DNA from: Leptospira_A sp046736045
Lineage (GTDB): Bacteria > Spirochaetota > Leptospiria > Leptospirales > Leptospiraceae
DNA: 64,000 nucleotides
Direction of reading: 5' to 3'
NCBI RefSeq assembly: GCF_046736045.1
Contig: NZ_CP177134.1
Location: forward strand, 806,001-870,000
Positions 8,751-16,411 of the stretch are shown piece after piece (within the stretch, counting starts at the first letter, position 1; each line of letters begins with the position of its first letter). The position numbers and the translations under genes are program-made. A model generated the notes under the pieces. It was not told where the DNA came from, did no database searches, and was given only the letters and a program-made list of their open reading frames with translations.

Positions 8751-9357
8751 TCTTAGCCGCTTTTTTAGCTTTGGCTTTTTTTACCGGTTTCTTCTTTACA
8801 CTCTTCTTTTTAGAAACAAGTTTTTTAGAAGACTTCTTTACTGCTTTTTTGGATTTTTTAGGAGCCGGCTTGGCTTTTTTTGCCTTCGCTTTTTTCTTGG
8901 CGACTACCTTCACTTTCTTTTTGGCAGGTTTTGCTTTTTTCTTTGCAGCTTTCTTTTTAGGAGCCGATTTCTTCGCCTTAGGTGGAACTGCAACGGTTTT
9001 TGCAACAGGTTCTTCTTTCGGAGTCGTGTCCGGCTTGCTTCTAACAGCTGCTTGGTACGCAATCTCTCCCCATTCTTTCAAGTCTTCCGGAGATTCCCAA
9101 ACTTCGGACGGGAAAGTCCAGTAACTCATCACTGCCGGTTTGCCTTCTTTACCATCATAGGTAAAAGGTTTTCCGCCGGCAGCTTGGAATTTGGAAATCG
9201 TCTGGTCATCTACCTTTAAGTATAGCACATCTTCGACGACAAGGCCGAAGATAACTCCGTCAAGATAGAGACCATGTCCGCCGAACATAGCTCTGGCGGT
9301 AACATTTCCTAGGATAGATAATTTTTCGAGGGTTTCTTCAACAAATGGATTGGACAT
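8731..9357 (-). CDS. TfoX N-terminal domain protein with histone-H1-like lysine/alanine tail
   Basis: 208 residues from the ATG at 9357; a TTG at 9375 would add six. Residues 1-105 are a TfoX/Sxy N-terminal domain: ARAMFGGHGLYLDGVIFGLVV, LYLKVDD, and MSYWTFPSEV. The remaining 100 or so residues are almost only lysine, alanine, proline and valine in KKAKPAKKK-like repeats, as in eukaryotic histone H1 tails and bacterial AlgP/Hc1-type proteins. The tail is expected to bind DNA non-specifically. In proteobacteria TfoX activates competence genes, but TfoX-N alone is widespread with unclear roles; linking this protein to competence would be speculation. It is a monocistronic gene with its own terminator. 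Confidence 0.85.
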   Translation of the reverse strand: MSNPFVEETLEKLSILGNVTARAMFGGHGLYLDGVIFGLVVEDVLYLKVDDQTISKFQAAGGKPFTYDGKEGKPAVMSYWTFPSEVWESPEDLKEWGEIAYQAAVRSKPDTTPKEEPVAKTVAVPPKAKKSAPKKKAAKKKAKPAKKKVKVVAKKKAKAKKAKPAPKKSKKAVKKSSKKLVSKKKSVKKKPVKKAKAKKAAKKKKRSK

Positions 9358-9422
9358 AATGGTTTTCACTGACAAATACTGATCGACATAGTCTCATTTG
9401 TCAAACAAAACTAATATACTGT

Positions 9423-9884
9423 ATGGCTAACATTCAAATCCGAAGAGAAAAATCCGATTCGTCCGTTGTTTATAAAATGAGCAATGCACTTTGGGAAGAA
9501 ATTCAAACACGTTATTCCTTTCAAGCCCCGAACCCTTATGATCCGAAAGATTTTGCTGAGGACTGGTCGGGAGTTTGGATCGCTTATGACGGGGAAACTC
9601 CCGTAGGGAGCATCGCTATCTTTCCATTTGAGGGAGAGGAGAGCGAATTGGATTTGATGTTTGTGTCAAAAGATTACAGAAAACAAGGAATCGCAGAACA
9701 ACTTTTGGCAACAGTGGAAGTCTTTGCCATAGAAACAGGCTATACCAACATCAAACTACGTGCAGGTGAACCTCAACCGGAAGCAATCCGCTTTTACCAA
9801 AAACAGGGATTTCACCCGATCCCCAGTTTCGGCAAATGGACATCCGACCCTACTGCAGTTTGTTTTGAAAAAATCTTAGGCTGA
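9423..9884 (+). CDS. GNAT-family N-acetyltransferase
   Basis: 153 residues with the GNAT fold signatures: VWIAYDGETPVGSIAIFPF (strands 2-3), ELDLMFVSKDYRKQGIAEQLL (motif A with the acetyl-CoA-binding R/Q-x-x-G-x-A loop, residues about 77-97), and EAIRFYQKQGFHPI (motif B). It probably transfers an acetyl group from acetyl-CoA to a small molecule or a protein amine; the substrate is not visible. It is divergent from the TfoX-like gene, with 65 bases between. There is no operon partner, because the next 280 bases carry no gene. Confidence 0.85.
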   Translation: MANIQIRREKSDSSVVYKMSNALWEEIQTRYSFQAPNPYDPKDFAEDWSGVWIAYDGETPVGSIAIFPFEGEESELDLMFVSKDYRKQGIAEQLLATVEVFAIETGYTNIKLRAGEPQPEAIRFYQKQGFHPIPSFGKWTSDPTAVCFEKILG

Positions 9885-10165
9885 TTTTCTTAACCTGCTC
9901 CTGTCCGTTGGGCGCCTCGGATGTTTTCCGGTTTCCGGATCCTTTTGAAAAACCGACCGGGCTCTTCGCTCTAATCAAACGTAAACCACTCCACGCTCTT
10001 TTTCGCGGAACTTCCTGTTCCGACGAAAAAGCTCGGCCATCCTTGGCCTCGCCACCGCGAGAAGTGCTTTCCGTATGTTAGGAAATGAATTTGAATATGT
10101 GATTTCCGCTGCGATCCCTGGCGCAGAAAATATGGTTCTGTTGTTGATTATCATTAGGAGCTTTT
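9885..10165. other. Gene-free structured region before the higA remnant
   Basis: No convincing frame is present in either strand. A strong imperfect hairpin lies at 9998-10031 (CTTTTTCGCGGAAC / GTTCCGACGAAAAAG, loop of five, one bulge), followed by a small GGCCA/TGGCC hairpin at 10035-10048. The stretch is richer in GC than its neighbours. Together with the truncated higA behind it, it looks like decayed accessory DNA or a dispersed repeat. This is inference; copies elsewhere in the genome would settle it. Confidence 0.4.
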
Positions 10166-10306
10166 ATGGATAAAGAACTTTCCAGCATACATCCGGGTGA
10201 AATCCTACTAGAAGATTTTCTCAAACCTATGGAACTCTCTGCTTATAAACTCGCAAAGGAACTGAAAGAAAATAAACGTTTTATATCCTTTCAACAAGCA
10301 AGTTAA
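10166..10306 (+). pseudogene. Truncated HigA/VapI-type XRE antitoxin remnant
   Basis: A 46-codon frame with a good ribosome site (AGGAG seven bases ahead). The residues IHPGEILLEDFLKPM and SAYKLAKELKEN are the conserved start of HigA/VapI antitoxins (family: HPGEIL.EEFL.P..LS.Y.LAK.L). The match stops at about residue 37. The expected helix-turn-helix remainder and the second half are absent, and a stop follows after nine unrelated residues. Full-length antitoxins have about 95-105 residues. No higB toxin is recognisable upstream. It is most likely a relic of a toxin-antitoxin module, though the short product could still be translated. Confidence 0.65.
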
Positions 10307-10390
10307 GATACACTCAATCTTTTCTTTGCTGACCATCGAATCCTTCGCTCCGTGAAAACACTTCTTTCTTTATATCTCTTAAGAATAAGA

Positions 10391-10490
10391 ACCCCGACCA
10401 GGGATACGAAAGGCTTGGTCGCATTTGCGACCGAGCGGGAATCCGCGAGCCTGTAGTAGCCCGGGCCCCGCAGGGGTGGTCGCCAAATGC
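10391..10490. repeat. GC-rich, highly structured element, possible dispersed repeat
   Basis: It contains a near-perfect hairpin CTTGGTCGCA-TT-TGCGACCGAG (10414-10435). A longer-range pairing GCATTTGCGACC (10421-10432) with GGTCGCCAAATGC (10478-10490) can enclose a C/G-rich core (10460-10476). The composition is much more GC-rich than the surrounding DNA and there is no reading frame. The 80 or so bases between the higA stop and this element hold nothing recognised. A REP-like or small-RNA element is possible; the call rests on structure only. Confidence 0.35.
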
Positions 10491-10495
10491 AAATT

Positions 10496-12244
10496 TTAAA
10501 TTCCTTTGAACAAATCAATGCATAACAATTCGGATTGATATTTGAAAACCAAATATCCGTTAAAGCTTACTGCAAATCCTTCCATAGAGCGAAGTTTCAC
10601 CTGATGGATTTTTTTTCCTTCCGGATTCCATAGAGTCACTTTATAATTATCATCCACACCATAACCAGTATGATGCGATTGAACAAAACAGATATTTTTA
10701 CCATCAAACGTGAATAAGCTGGCAATGGGAGATTCCAAGGCTAAGACCCGAACTTCTTCGCCTTCCAAAGTAAACAAAGAGATATGTTTGTAATCTTCGC
10801 AAAAAACAAGTCTTGTATCCGTAACCAAAACAGGTTCCGGTTTATCGTCCGATCCGTGAGGACCGAGTATATCGGTAACGGTGGATGGAATTTTTTTTAT
10901 GACTTCCAAATCAAAATTCAGGATATAAGATTCGTCATAGGCAAAAGGTAAAAAATATCCGTTTGGTAATAAGACAGGAATTGCCTTTAAAAAATGAGTG
11001 AGGCTGACACCGCTTTCCATGACTTTTTGAAATTCCTTTGCCACTTGAGTTCTGGGATTTACAACATGAGCGTAATAATAAAAAACATTCATGTTCGAAT
11101 CCATAAACACCGGATGGTACGGAGATATCCAGGTAGATAGTATCTTCCACTGATCATCAAAAATGATGAAACCTTTCATGGTGAATGCCATGCTCTTTCC
11201 GTCTTCATCCTGAAGTAGTTCTCCTGAAAAAATATGACCGTCGGGAAGAGAAAGATTCACAACTTCTTTTACATTTTTTAAATCAATAATCTTTAAAGAA
11301 CTACCGTTTGCTAAAAACAGTTTGTCTTGAGAAATTGTGATTCTGAAATTATGAACGGTTCTGTTTTCGGAATAATCCCTTTCTTCGGGGGAAAGCACTT
11401 CATACGCCTTCCACGACAACTTCTCATCTAACAAAAGTTTACCGTTCAGGGAATGAATCCTCAGCCGATCCGGTCGATTCAATTTGAAATAATATTCCGA
11501 TCCGACTTGCAACCCGTGCAGAGTGCAAATATAATTGCTCCTATAAAATAAAATAGGAAGTTTCATTCCTCCTTCAAAAGGAGAAGGCAGATCTGTCTTC
11601 CAACCAAACTCTCCCGTTTTATGATTTACGGATTGTAAATAAGATTTACCGTCCTCCCCTTCCCTAACCCAAACAACAAAGTCTTCCAAAGAATAAAATT
11701 CGGAAGCAAGGATATGAGAGCCTTCGGGTAATGTGCCAATAGACTTTGCACCCGTATGAAAACCTTCTTGTTTGAACTTGTGAAAATCTTCCGGAGCAAT
11801 GGTTTGGTACCATTTCTCCAACCAAAACTTCACGGTAAAATCCAAACCCGGATTTTGTTCCCGATAGAGTCGGATCAGATTTTCTTTTTCCGTTTCTTTC
11901 AATCCTTCCAAAACCAATTCCCGGAATTGATAGGTCATGGTTATATCACCTAACTTCAGCAAGTTATCTAAAGTAGGATGTACCACAACTTCCCTTTCGA
12001 TTCCTTTCAGTAAGGTGGCAGTCTGTTCGTAATATTCCGGATAAGTGGAACGAGGATCTCCCGTCCCGCGAGATTGAATTTTCCAAATGGAGTCACAATC
12101 GGAACAACGATAGATGTCCGGGAACAATTGACTTGCATTTCCTACCAAATCTTCGATCGGAAAATCATGATGATACTCATCGCCGCCTAAAGCCACGGAG
12201 CGGGAAAAGAACTCTGATTTTTTAAGACAATAAAGACAAGACAT
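10496..12244 (-). CDS. Large hypothetical protein with N-terminal zinc-ribbon-like cysteines and propeller-like repeats
   Basis: 582 residues, not recognised as a known family. The N-terminus has C3-x2-C6 and a second pair C47-x2-C50 (YRCSDCDSIW), a plausible zinc-binding module. The body from about residue 165 has recurring segments with hydrophobic strands and [DN]G turns, such as SHILASEFYSLEDFVVWV, LFLANGSSLKIIDL, GYFLPFAYDESYILNFDL and TRLVFCEDYKHISLFTLEGEEV, suggesting a beta-propeller. There is no signal peptide, so it is probably cytoplasmic. It is transcribed alone. A protein with such a layout could bind a partner or ligand, but no function can be assigned. Confidence 0.75.
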   Translation of the reverse strand: MSCLYCLKKSEFFSRSVALGGDEYHHDFPIEDLVGNASQLFPDIYRCSDCDSIWKIQSRGTGDPRSTYPEYYEQTATLLKGIEREVVVHPTLDNLLKLGDITMTYQFRELVLEGLKETEKENLIRLYREQNPGLDFTVKFWLEKWYQTIAPEDFHKFKQEGFHTGAKSIGTLPEGSHILASEFYSLEDFVVWVREGEDGKSYLQSVNHKTGEFGWKTDLPSPFEGGMKLPILFYRSNYICTLHGLQVGSEYYFKLNRPDRLRIHSLNGKLLLDEKLSWKAYEVLSPEERDYSENRTVHNFRITISQDKLFLANGSSLKIIDLKNVKEVVNLSLPDGHIFSGELLQDEDGKSMAFTMKGFIIFDDQWKILSTWISPYHPVFMDSNMNVFYYYAHVVNPRTQVAKEFQKVMESGVSLTHFLKAIPVLLPNGYFLPFAYDESYILNFDLEVIKKIPSTVTDILGPHGSDDKPEPVLVTDTRLVFCEDYKHISLFTLEGEEVRVLALESPIASLFTFDGKNICFVQSHHTGYGVDDNYKVTLWNPEGKKIHQVKLRSMEGFAVSFNGYLVFKYQSELLCIDLFKGI

Positions 12245-12300
12245 AAAGGAAAGATTACATTCTTTCCTTTATGATGTCAAAGAAAGCATTTGGATACTTA

Positions 12301-13335
12301 TCAATTTATTCCATTTTGAGTGATCACTAACTTCGTGCTTGGTTCGATCCAAGCTTCTTTTGCTTCGGAAAAAGAAGCCACCTTTGTAACAATCGGACCC
12401 GGATCGTAAATACCGGATTCAATGAGTGACAAAATTTTTGTCATATATTCGCGGGAATCCACTCTCGAAATATGAAGTTTCGCCCCGAAATTATAAAGCT
12501 CCAGATAAGGAATCTCCCACTTATTGGTCCAAAAGATAGAAGCGGAGGTGAACACTCCGTTCGGAGCAATGGATCGCAATCCCATATCCCAACCTTCTTT
12601 GGTAGAAGCGCATTCACAAACCAAATCAAACTTACCGGCAGACTTCGGAAATGTTTCCGTATACTCGCAAGGAATTCCAAGCGAGCTCGCGAGATCAATT
12701 CTGGCTTTATCCGTATCCCAATAAACAACTGTTCCGCGACCAAAACGATGTGCCAATAAAGCTGTATAAAGCCCGATACTTGCAGCTTGCCCGCCGACAA
12801 CCAAAACTTTCGAATCAGGTCTTGACTCCAGATACTTTCCCGCCAATTTCCAAGCTTCGGCAATATTATCCGACAAACTTGCTACTGCAACCGGATCGGT
12901 CGATTCCCTAATGGGAAGTAACATCTGTGATGCGTAAGGAACAAGAACCGCTTCCGCAACCGCTCCTCCGTAGGTTTGGGCACCAGGCGCCATTCCGAAG
13001 CTTGTGACAGGCGGCAAGGTAGTACAGGATTTTGAATCTGCTGCAATACAACTAGGACAAGTTCCGCAAGAGATTTGAAAAGAAACAGCAACTCTTTGTT
13101 TGGTGGTAAATCGGTCGCTCAAATCGTCCGAAACGGAAATGATTTCTCCCACAAACTCATGTCCTAAAGGAAATGGAGGGCGAAATAAAGTTTTGCTGGT
13201 GACGATCCCTATGTCCAAATCACAACGGGCAATTGCAATGGGGCGAACTAATGCTTGGTTTTTACCTGTAATTTTAAGGTCAGGTACTTCTTCCCATTCC
13301 AAAATCCCTTTTTTTCGAAATACTAAATGTTGCAT
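12301..13335 (-). CDS. Zinc-dependent alcohol dehydrogenase-like (MDR family) oxidoreductase
   Basis: 344 residues from the ATG at 13335; TTG (13347) and GTG (13344) codons lie in frame just upstream. Catalytic zinc ligands are visible as C38-D39 and GHE at 58-60. The structural zinc loop is C90-x2-C93-x2-C96-x7-C104. The cofactor fold has VLVVGGQAASIG (about residues 175-187), a variant of the usual GxGxxG. It probably oxidises an alcohol or reduces an aldehyde with NAD(P); the substrate is unknown. The gene is divergent from a TetR regulator. The 102 bases between their starts hold two matching palindromes, one only 11 bases ahead of this start codon. Confidence 0.85.
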   Translation of the reverse strand: MQHLVFRKKGILEWEEVPDLKITGKNQALVRPIAIARCDLDIGIVTSKTLFRPPFPLGHEFVGEIISVSDDLSDRFTTKQRVAVSFQISCGTCPSCIAADSKSCTTLPPVTSFGMAPGAQTYGGAVAEAVLVPYASQMLLPIRESTDPVAVASLSDNIAEAWKLAGKYLESRPDSKVLVVGGQAASIGLYTALLAHRFGRGTVVYWDTDKARIDLASSLGIPCEYTETFPKSAGKFDLVCECASTKEGWDMGLRSIAPNGVFTSASIFWTNKWEIPYLELYNFGAKLHISRVDSREYMTKILSLIESGIYDPGPIVTKVASFSEAKEAWIEPSTKLVITQNGIN

Positions 13336-13345
13336 GGAATTCACC

Positions 13346-13369
13346 AATTTAGACAGATTTGTCTAAATT
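13346..13369. promoter_or_regulatory. TetR operator 1 (adjacent to the dehydrogenase start)
   Basis: A perfect inverted repeat, AATTTAGACA-GATT-TGTCTAAATT, with 10-base arms and a 4-base centre. The same TTAGACA-N4-TGTCTAA core is found at operator 2. Two matching palindromes between a TetR gene and its divergent neighbour strongly suggest binding by that TetR protein. This one lies in the leader of the dehydrogenase gene, where binding would block transcription. Confidence 0.75.
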
Positions 13370-13399
13370 TAAAAAGAAGGGAATTTTTTGTCCATAAAA

Positions 13400-13421
13400 A
13401 ATTAGACAATTCTGTCTAATT
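13400..13421. promoter_or_regulatory. TetR operator 2 (adjacent to tetR start)
   Basis: A perfect inverted repeat, AATTAGACA-ATTC-TGTCTAATT, with 9-base arms and a 4-base centre, ending 16 bases before the tetR ATG at 13438. Its core is identical to operator 1, 54 bases away centre to centre (about five helical turns). Autorepression is the natural reading. Confidence 0.75.
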
Positions 13422-13437
13422 GGAAAAAGTCGATTTT

Positions 13438-14019
13438 ATGAGTAAACAGAAACCCAAAGAAAGGATACTGAGCACAACCAAATCCTTATTTTACCGGCAA
13501 GGTTACGATCGTACGGGAATCAACCAGATTCTGGAGGAGTCCCACTCTCACAAACAAAGTCTTTATCAATACTTTCCTTCCAAACAGGATTTGGGAAAAG
13601 CATATCTCGAAGAACAAAGGTTAGATTTATTATTATTTTTGAACGGGCTTTCTGAAAAAAAACAAGATCCCAGAGAATGGATCGCCGCTTGGGTAAGCGT
13701 ATTGAAACGACAGGCGCGGAAAAATGATTTTCACGGATGTCCCTTTGCCAATTTTTCAGCACAAAGTCTGGAAGAAAAAAATATATTTCAAGAACAATTG
13801 CAAACTGTTATCAAAGAATGGATACTGATGTTTGAAAAAAATTTCGATCGATGGAAAAAAGATAAATTCATATCACCAAACTTAAGTTCTTCGCTTTGTG
13901 CGAAAAAATCTTTGGTGATCTATGAAGGTAATATACAATTGTTTTTGATTACCGGCGAAAAATCGTATTTGGACTCGATCGAGTCTGACTTTCTGGATCT
14001 GATAGGAGAACCGGTTTGA
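13438..14019 (+). CDS. TetR/AcrR-family transcriptional regulator
   Basis: 193 residues from the ATG at 13438, with GGAAAAAG ahead of it; a TTG at 13420 inside operator 2 is unlikely. The N-terminal helix-turn-helix is ILSTTKSLFYRQGYDRTGINQILEE followed by KQSLYQYFPSKQDLGKAYL (about residues 9-55). The C-terminal part, with FHGCPFANFSAQSLE, resembles the TetR_C_16 type, and C101 may be a sensing residue. The gene is divergent from an MDR dehydrogenase and probably represses both itself and that gene through the two palindromes at 13346 and 13400. The effector is unknown; an aldehyde or electrophile would fit. Confidence 0.9.
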   Translation: MSKQKPKERILSTTKSLFYRQGYDRTGINQILEESHSHKQSLYQYFPSKQDLGKAYLEEQRLDLLLFLNGLSEKKQDPREWIAAWVSVLKRQARKNDFHGCPFANFSAQSLEEKNIFQEQLQTVIKEWILMFEKNFDRWKKDKFISPNLSSSLCAKKSLVIYEGNIQLFLITGEKSYLDSIESDFLDLIGEPV

Positions 14020-14035
14020 CAGACTCTGATAAAAT

Positions 14036-14413
14036 TCAGATGAAAGATTTCAAATGAAAGTCCGGCCAAACTCCGAACCAAGTATGATAGTAGAGTGTGT
14101 AAATTCCGAACATCAGTCCGCATAAGATAAGAAAGATGGCTGTTTTGCGAAAGATCAGTAGATTTCCCATTTCAACGGTAATCTTTAACACGATCTTTGT
14201 CAATTTGTCAATGATGGAAAACAAAAACCAAAAAAGCAAAAGTATCACACCCATACCGATCAATGTGACCACCGGTTTTTCATAAAGAGAAGTAAGGCCG
14301 AGCACTTTCCCGTTAATGTTTGTTACAACTAAATCGACCGCAAGTATGCAAAGAATCCGAAAATAGAAGCCCAAAAAACGATAGAATATGGTTTGTTTTG
14401 CTGAAGAAGACAT
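14036..14413 (-). CDS. Hypothetical membrane protein (125 aa)
   Basis: Three predicted transmembrane segments: about residues 15-32 (FYFRILCILAVDLVV), 46-66 (PVVTLIGMGVILLLFWFLF), and 88-108 (TAIFLILCGLMFGIYTLYY). There is no signal peptide and no recognised family. It follows the alpha/beta hydrolase on the same strand after 68 bases, and converges with the TetR gene. The coding character is good, with strongly hydrophobic, regularly spaced segments. No function can be inferred. Confidence 0.6.
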   Translation of the reverse strand: MSSSAKQTIFYRFLGFYFRILCILAVDLVVTNINGKVLGLTSLYEKPVVTLIGMGVILLLFWFLFSIIDKLTKIVLKITVEMGNLLIFRKTAIFLILCGLMFGIYTLYYHTWFGVWPDFHLKSFI

Positions 14414-14481
14414 GGAATAAATTCATAACTTCCATTACAAAATAGCAAGCAAGATTTATCAAAAAAGTCCGGATAAAAAAT

Positions 14482-15051
14482 TTATAATCTCCACAAAAAT
14501 AAAAACAAACGGGTGACACCACCTAACCATTTGCCCAAATTACTTTGCGAATTTACGTGACCTTTTTTACCGATGCTTTTGAATTCGGCACCCCAGTCGG
14601 AAGCAAGCTGTTTTGAAAAATCAATTTCCGCATACGGATCATTTTCACTCGCAAGAATCAATGCGGGAGGCACTAGTTTAATTCGTGTTAAATTGGAAAA
14701 TCCTGCGGCTTGTGCAGGAAATGCGGAAGATTTCGGATTGGGAGGTGCTACAAGTAAAATGGCAGCCACGTGGTTTTGATGGATTTGATTTTCAAAAAAA
14801 TAATGGTGTACCAAAAGACATCCCAGGCTGTGTGCTATAAGCACTTTCTTTCGACCGTTTTCCAATCCCCCCAATAGATCACCTAACGCAGTCTCCCATT
14901 CTTTTCGATCGGGTTCATCCCAATTGGAAACAACGATACGATGTGCATTTGAAAAAAAATTTTCCCATTTGGATTGCCAATGTTTTTCGTCGGAATTTCC
15001 AATACCCGGAATGATGATAAAATCATAGTTTTGAAAAAAAGGTAATTTCAT
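14482..15051 (-). CDS. RBBP9/YdeN-family alpha/beta serine hydrolase
   Basis: 189 residues in the size and pattern of RBBP9/YdeN hydrolases. FIIIPGIGNSDEKHWQSKWE near the N-terminus is the family's GxxxSxxxHW signature. The catalytic triad is visible as S75 in IAHSLGC, D138 in ASENDPY and H165 in KKGHVNS, the last two being the family's usual 'SxxDP' and 'GHxN' blocks. It is a cytoplasmic esterase-like enzyme with unknown natural substrate. The gene is probably co-transcribed with the NrsF-like gene 20 bases upstream and with the membrane protein downstream. Confidence 0.85.
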   Translation of the reverse strand: MKLPFFQNYDFIIIPGIGNSDEKHWQSKWENFFSNAHRIVVSNWDEPDRKEWETALGDLLGGLENGRKKVLIAHSLGCLLVHHYFFENQIHQNHVAAILLVAPPNPKSSAFPAQAAGFSNLTRIKLVPPALILASENDPYAEIDFSKQLASDWGAEFKSIGKKGHVNSQSNLGKWLGGVTRLFLFLWRL

Positions 15052-15071
15052 AAAACAATTTTCACTAAAGG

Positions 15072-15722
15072 TTAATCTGAGATCTTTATCCGGGTTAATT
15101 TAAATGCTACAAAAAAAATCAGACAATAAAACGGAATGGAAGCAAGAGCATGCCAACTAAGTATATGTGCGGGAGTTTCGTTCGGACAAAAAAACGGGAT
15201 GGTTGCCTGTGCCAATACATAAGGCAAAACAATACATGAAAACCAAAACAAAGCGGAAGGTTCCATAAAACCTTTTCTTAAATACGAAATCAATAAGACC
15301 GAAGGAACCATCGTCAAAAGAAGAATCAACTCCGCACAACCAGGGCCATGTGTCTGCCAGTTTTCCATAAGACTTGAAAACAAACCTTTTTCGGTTTCGG
15401 AAACGGAAACAATCAAAAACCCAAACCAACTAATCAATATTAAATTGTAAAAAAAATAATCATAACTGCGATGATCCCCGGGGATATTTCGTTTGAATAA
15501 AACAAAGCCGCAAACAAGCAAGGCCGCAACCAAACCGGAAAGCGATTCCAAAGAACGAGGTATATTATATTTGCCGGTAATCATCGTAAAAACAGCTAAA
15601 ATAAAAAATATACTCAGAACGGAATAAAAAGTCCAAGTTAAAAATCGGATCAAAGGTGATTTCAGAATGCCAACCTTACCATTATCCTGTATCAATATTT
15701 CAATCAATTCTACGGTTTTCAT
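15072..15722 (-). CDS. NrsF-like (DUF1109) membrane anti-sigma factor
   Basis: 216 residues with a short N-terminal cytoplasmic part (MKTVELIEIL...) and six predicted membrane segments. The family pattern is seen in PLIRFLTWTFYSVLS, HGPGCAELILLLTMVPSVLL (C129) and FFCPNETPAHILSWHALASIPF (C178). These two cysteines correspond to those of Caulobacter NrsF, which holds sigma F at the membrane until oxidant or metal stress. It overlaps the ECF sigma gene by four bases, as expected for a sigma/anti-sigma pair. The assigned role is by family and context. Confidence 0.8.
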   Translation of the reverse strand: MKTVELIEILIQDNGKVGILKSPLIRFLTWTFYSVLSIFFILAVFTMITGKYNIPRSLESLSGLVAALLVCGFVLFKRNIPGDHRSYDYFFYNLILISWFGFLIVSVSETEKGLFSSLMENWQTHGPGCAELILLLTMVPSVLLISYLRKGFMEPSALFWFSCIVLPYVLAQATIPFFCPNETPAHILSWHALASIPFYCLIFFVAFKLTRIKISD

Positions 15723-16279
15723 AACTTTCCTCCCGGTTGAATTCGGATGATTTTATAAATTCGATGTGCTGCCACTTTGACTGCCGAAGGAGACATCGAC
15801 ATCACCTTGGCAGTTTCCGCGATTGACAATCTCTCCAATTTCAAAAGACGAATGATCAATCTTTGTTTTTCGGAAAGTTTATCCAAAATTTCTTCAATCC
15901 GCTCTTTGATATCTTCCTCGAAATCGGAATATTCCTTTTTCGATAAATACTCGTTAGACTGGATGATTTCTCTTTTTTTCAGCCGTTCCTTTCTTCGGAT
16001 ATAATCAACTATCTTATATTTGGCGATGGATGAAAGCCAGGGTAAAAACGATTTTGTAGGCAAAAAAGTATGTTTTGAAAGATGAATGGCGATCAGAATT
16101 TCCTGAAGAACATCTTCTCTGTCGTTCGAATCGTAAATTCTGACTGCAAGTGCTTTTCTTAAAATTTCACTCGATTCTTCCAGAAGTTTTCGATAGGAAG
16201 ATGAATCCCCTTCCTGAGAAGAACGCATCAAACCGGATAATTCTTCCGGAGAGATTCTATTCTGAGATAGTTTCAACAC
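15719..16279 (-). CDS. ECF-type RNA polymerase sigma factor (partner of NrsF-like protein)
   Basis: 186 residues. Region 2 is about residues 30-100, with DREDVLQEILIAIHL and LPWLSSIAKYKIVDYIRRKERL. Region 4 is about 130-180, with LDKLSEKQRLIIRLLKLERLSIAETAKVMSMSPSAVKVAAHR. The start is a GTG at 16279; an in-frame stop just upstream excludes a longer form. The overlapping downstream gene encodes its likely membrane anti-sigma factor of NrsF type, so this is a sigma F-like stress sigma factor. The 132-base leader was not found to contain an obvious copy of a GTAAC...CGAA promoter. Confidence 0.9.
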   Translation of the reverse strand: MLKLSQNRISPEELSGLMRSSQEGDSSSYRKLLEESSEILRKALAVRIYDSNDREDVLQEILIAIHLSKHTFLPTKSFLPWLSSIAKYKIVDYIRRKERLKKREIIQSNEYLSKKEYSDFEEDIKERIEEILDKLSEKQRLIIRLLKLERLSIAETAKVMSMSPSAVKVAAHRIYKIIRIQPGGKL

Positions 16280-16411
16280 TCTTCATTCACCAGAATGTTC
16301 AGTTCACAGATCAATTTATTTATAGAAACTAAATTATTTTTTCCTAAATGTAACTTTTCCATTTTTCAAACGAATGAATGTATAAGTCAATGCCGGAGGT
16401 TTATTCGGAGG

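Noticed and set aside
8771..9124. 117-codon plus-strand frame rich in Phe and Ala
   Set aside because: It is the mirror of the Lys/Ala-rich tail of the TfoX-like gene on the other strand; the phenylalanine richness follows from reversed lysine codons.
9885..10490. Integron attC-like site (GTTGGGC near 9908)
   Set aside because: A GTTRRRY-like word is present, but no paired RYYYAAC site at suitable distance and no integrase were seen.
12441..12863. 140-codon minus-strand frame within the dehydrogenase gene
   Set aside because: It overlaps the zinc dehydrogenase in a second frame and has no recognisable domain or ribosome site.
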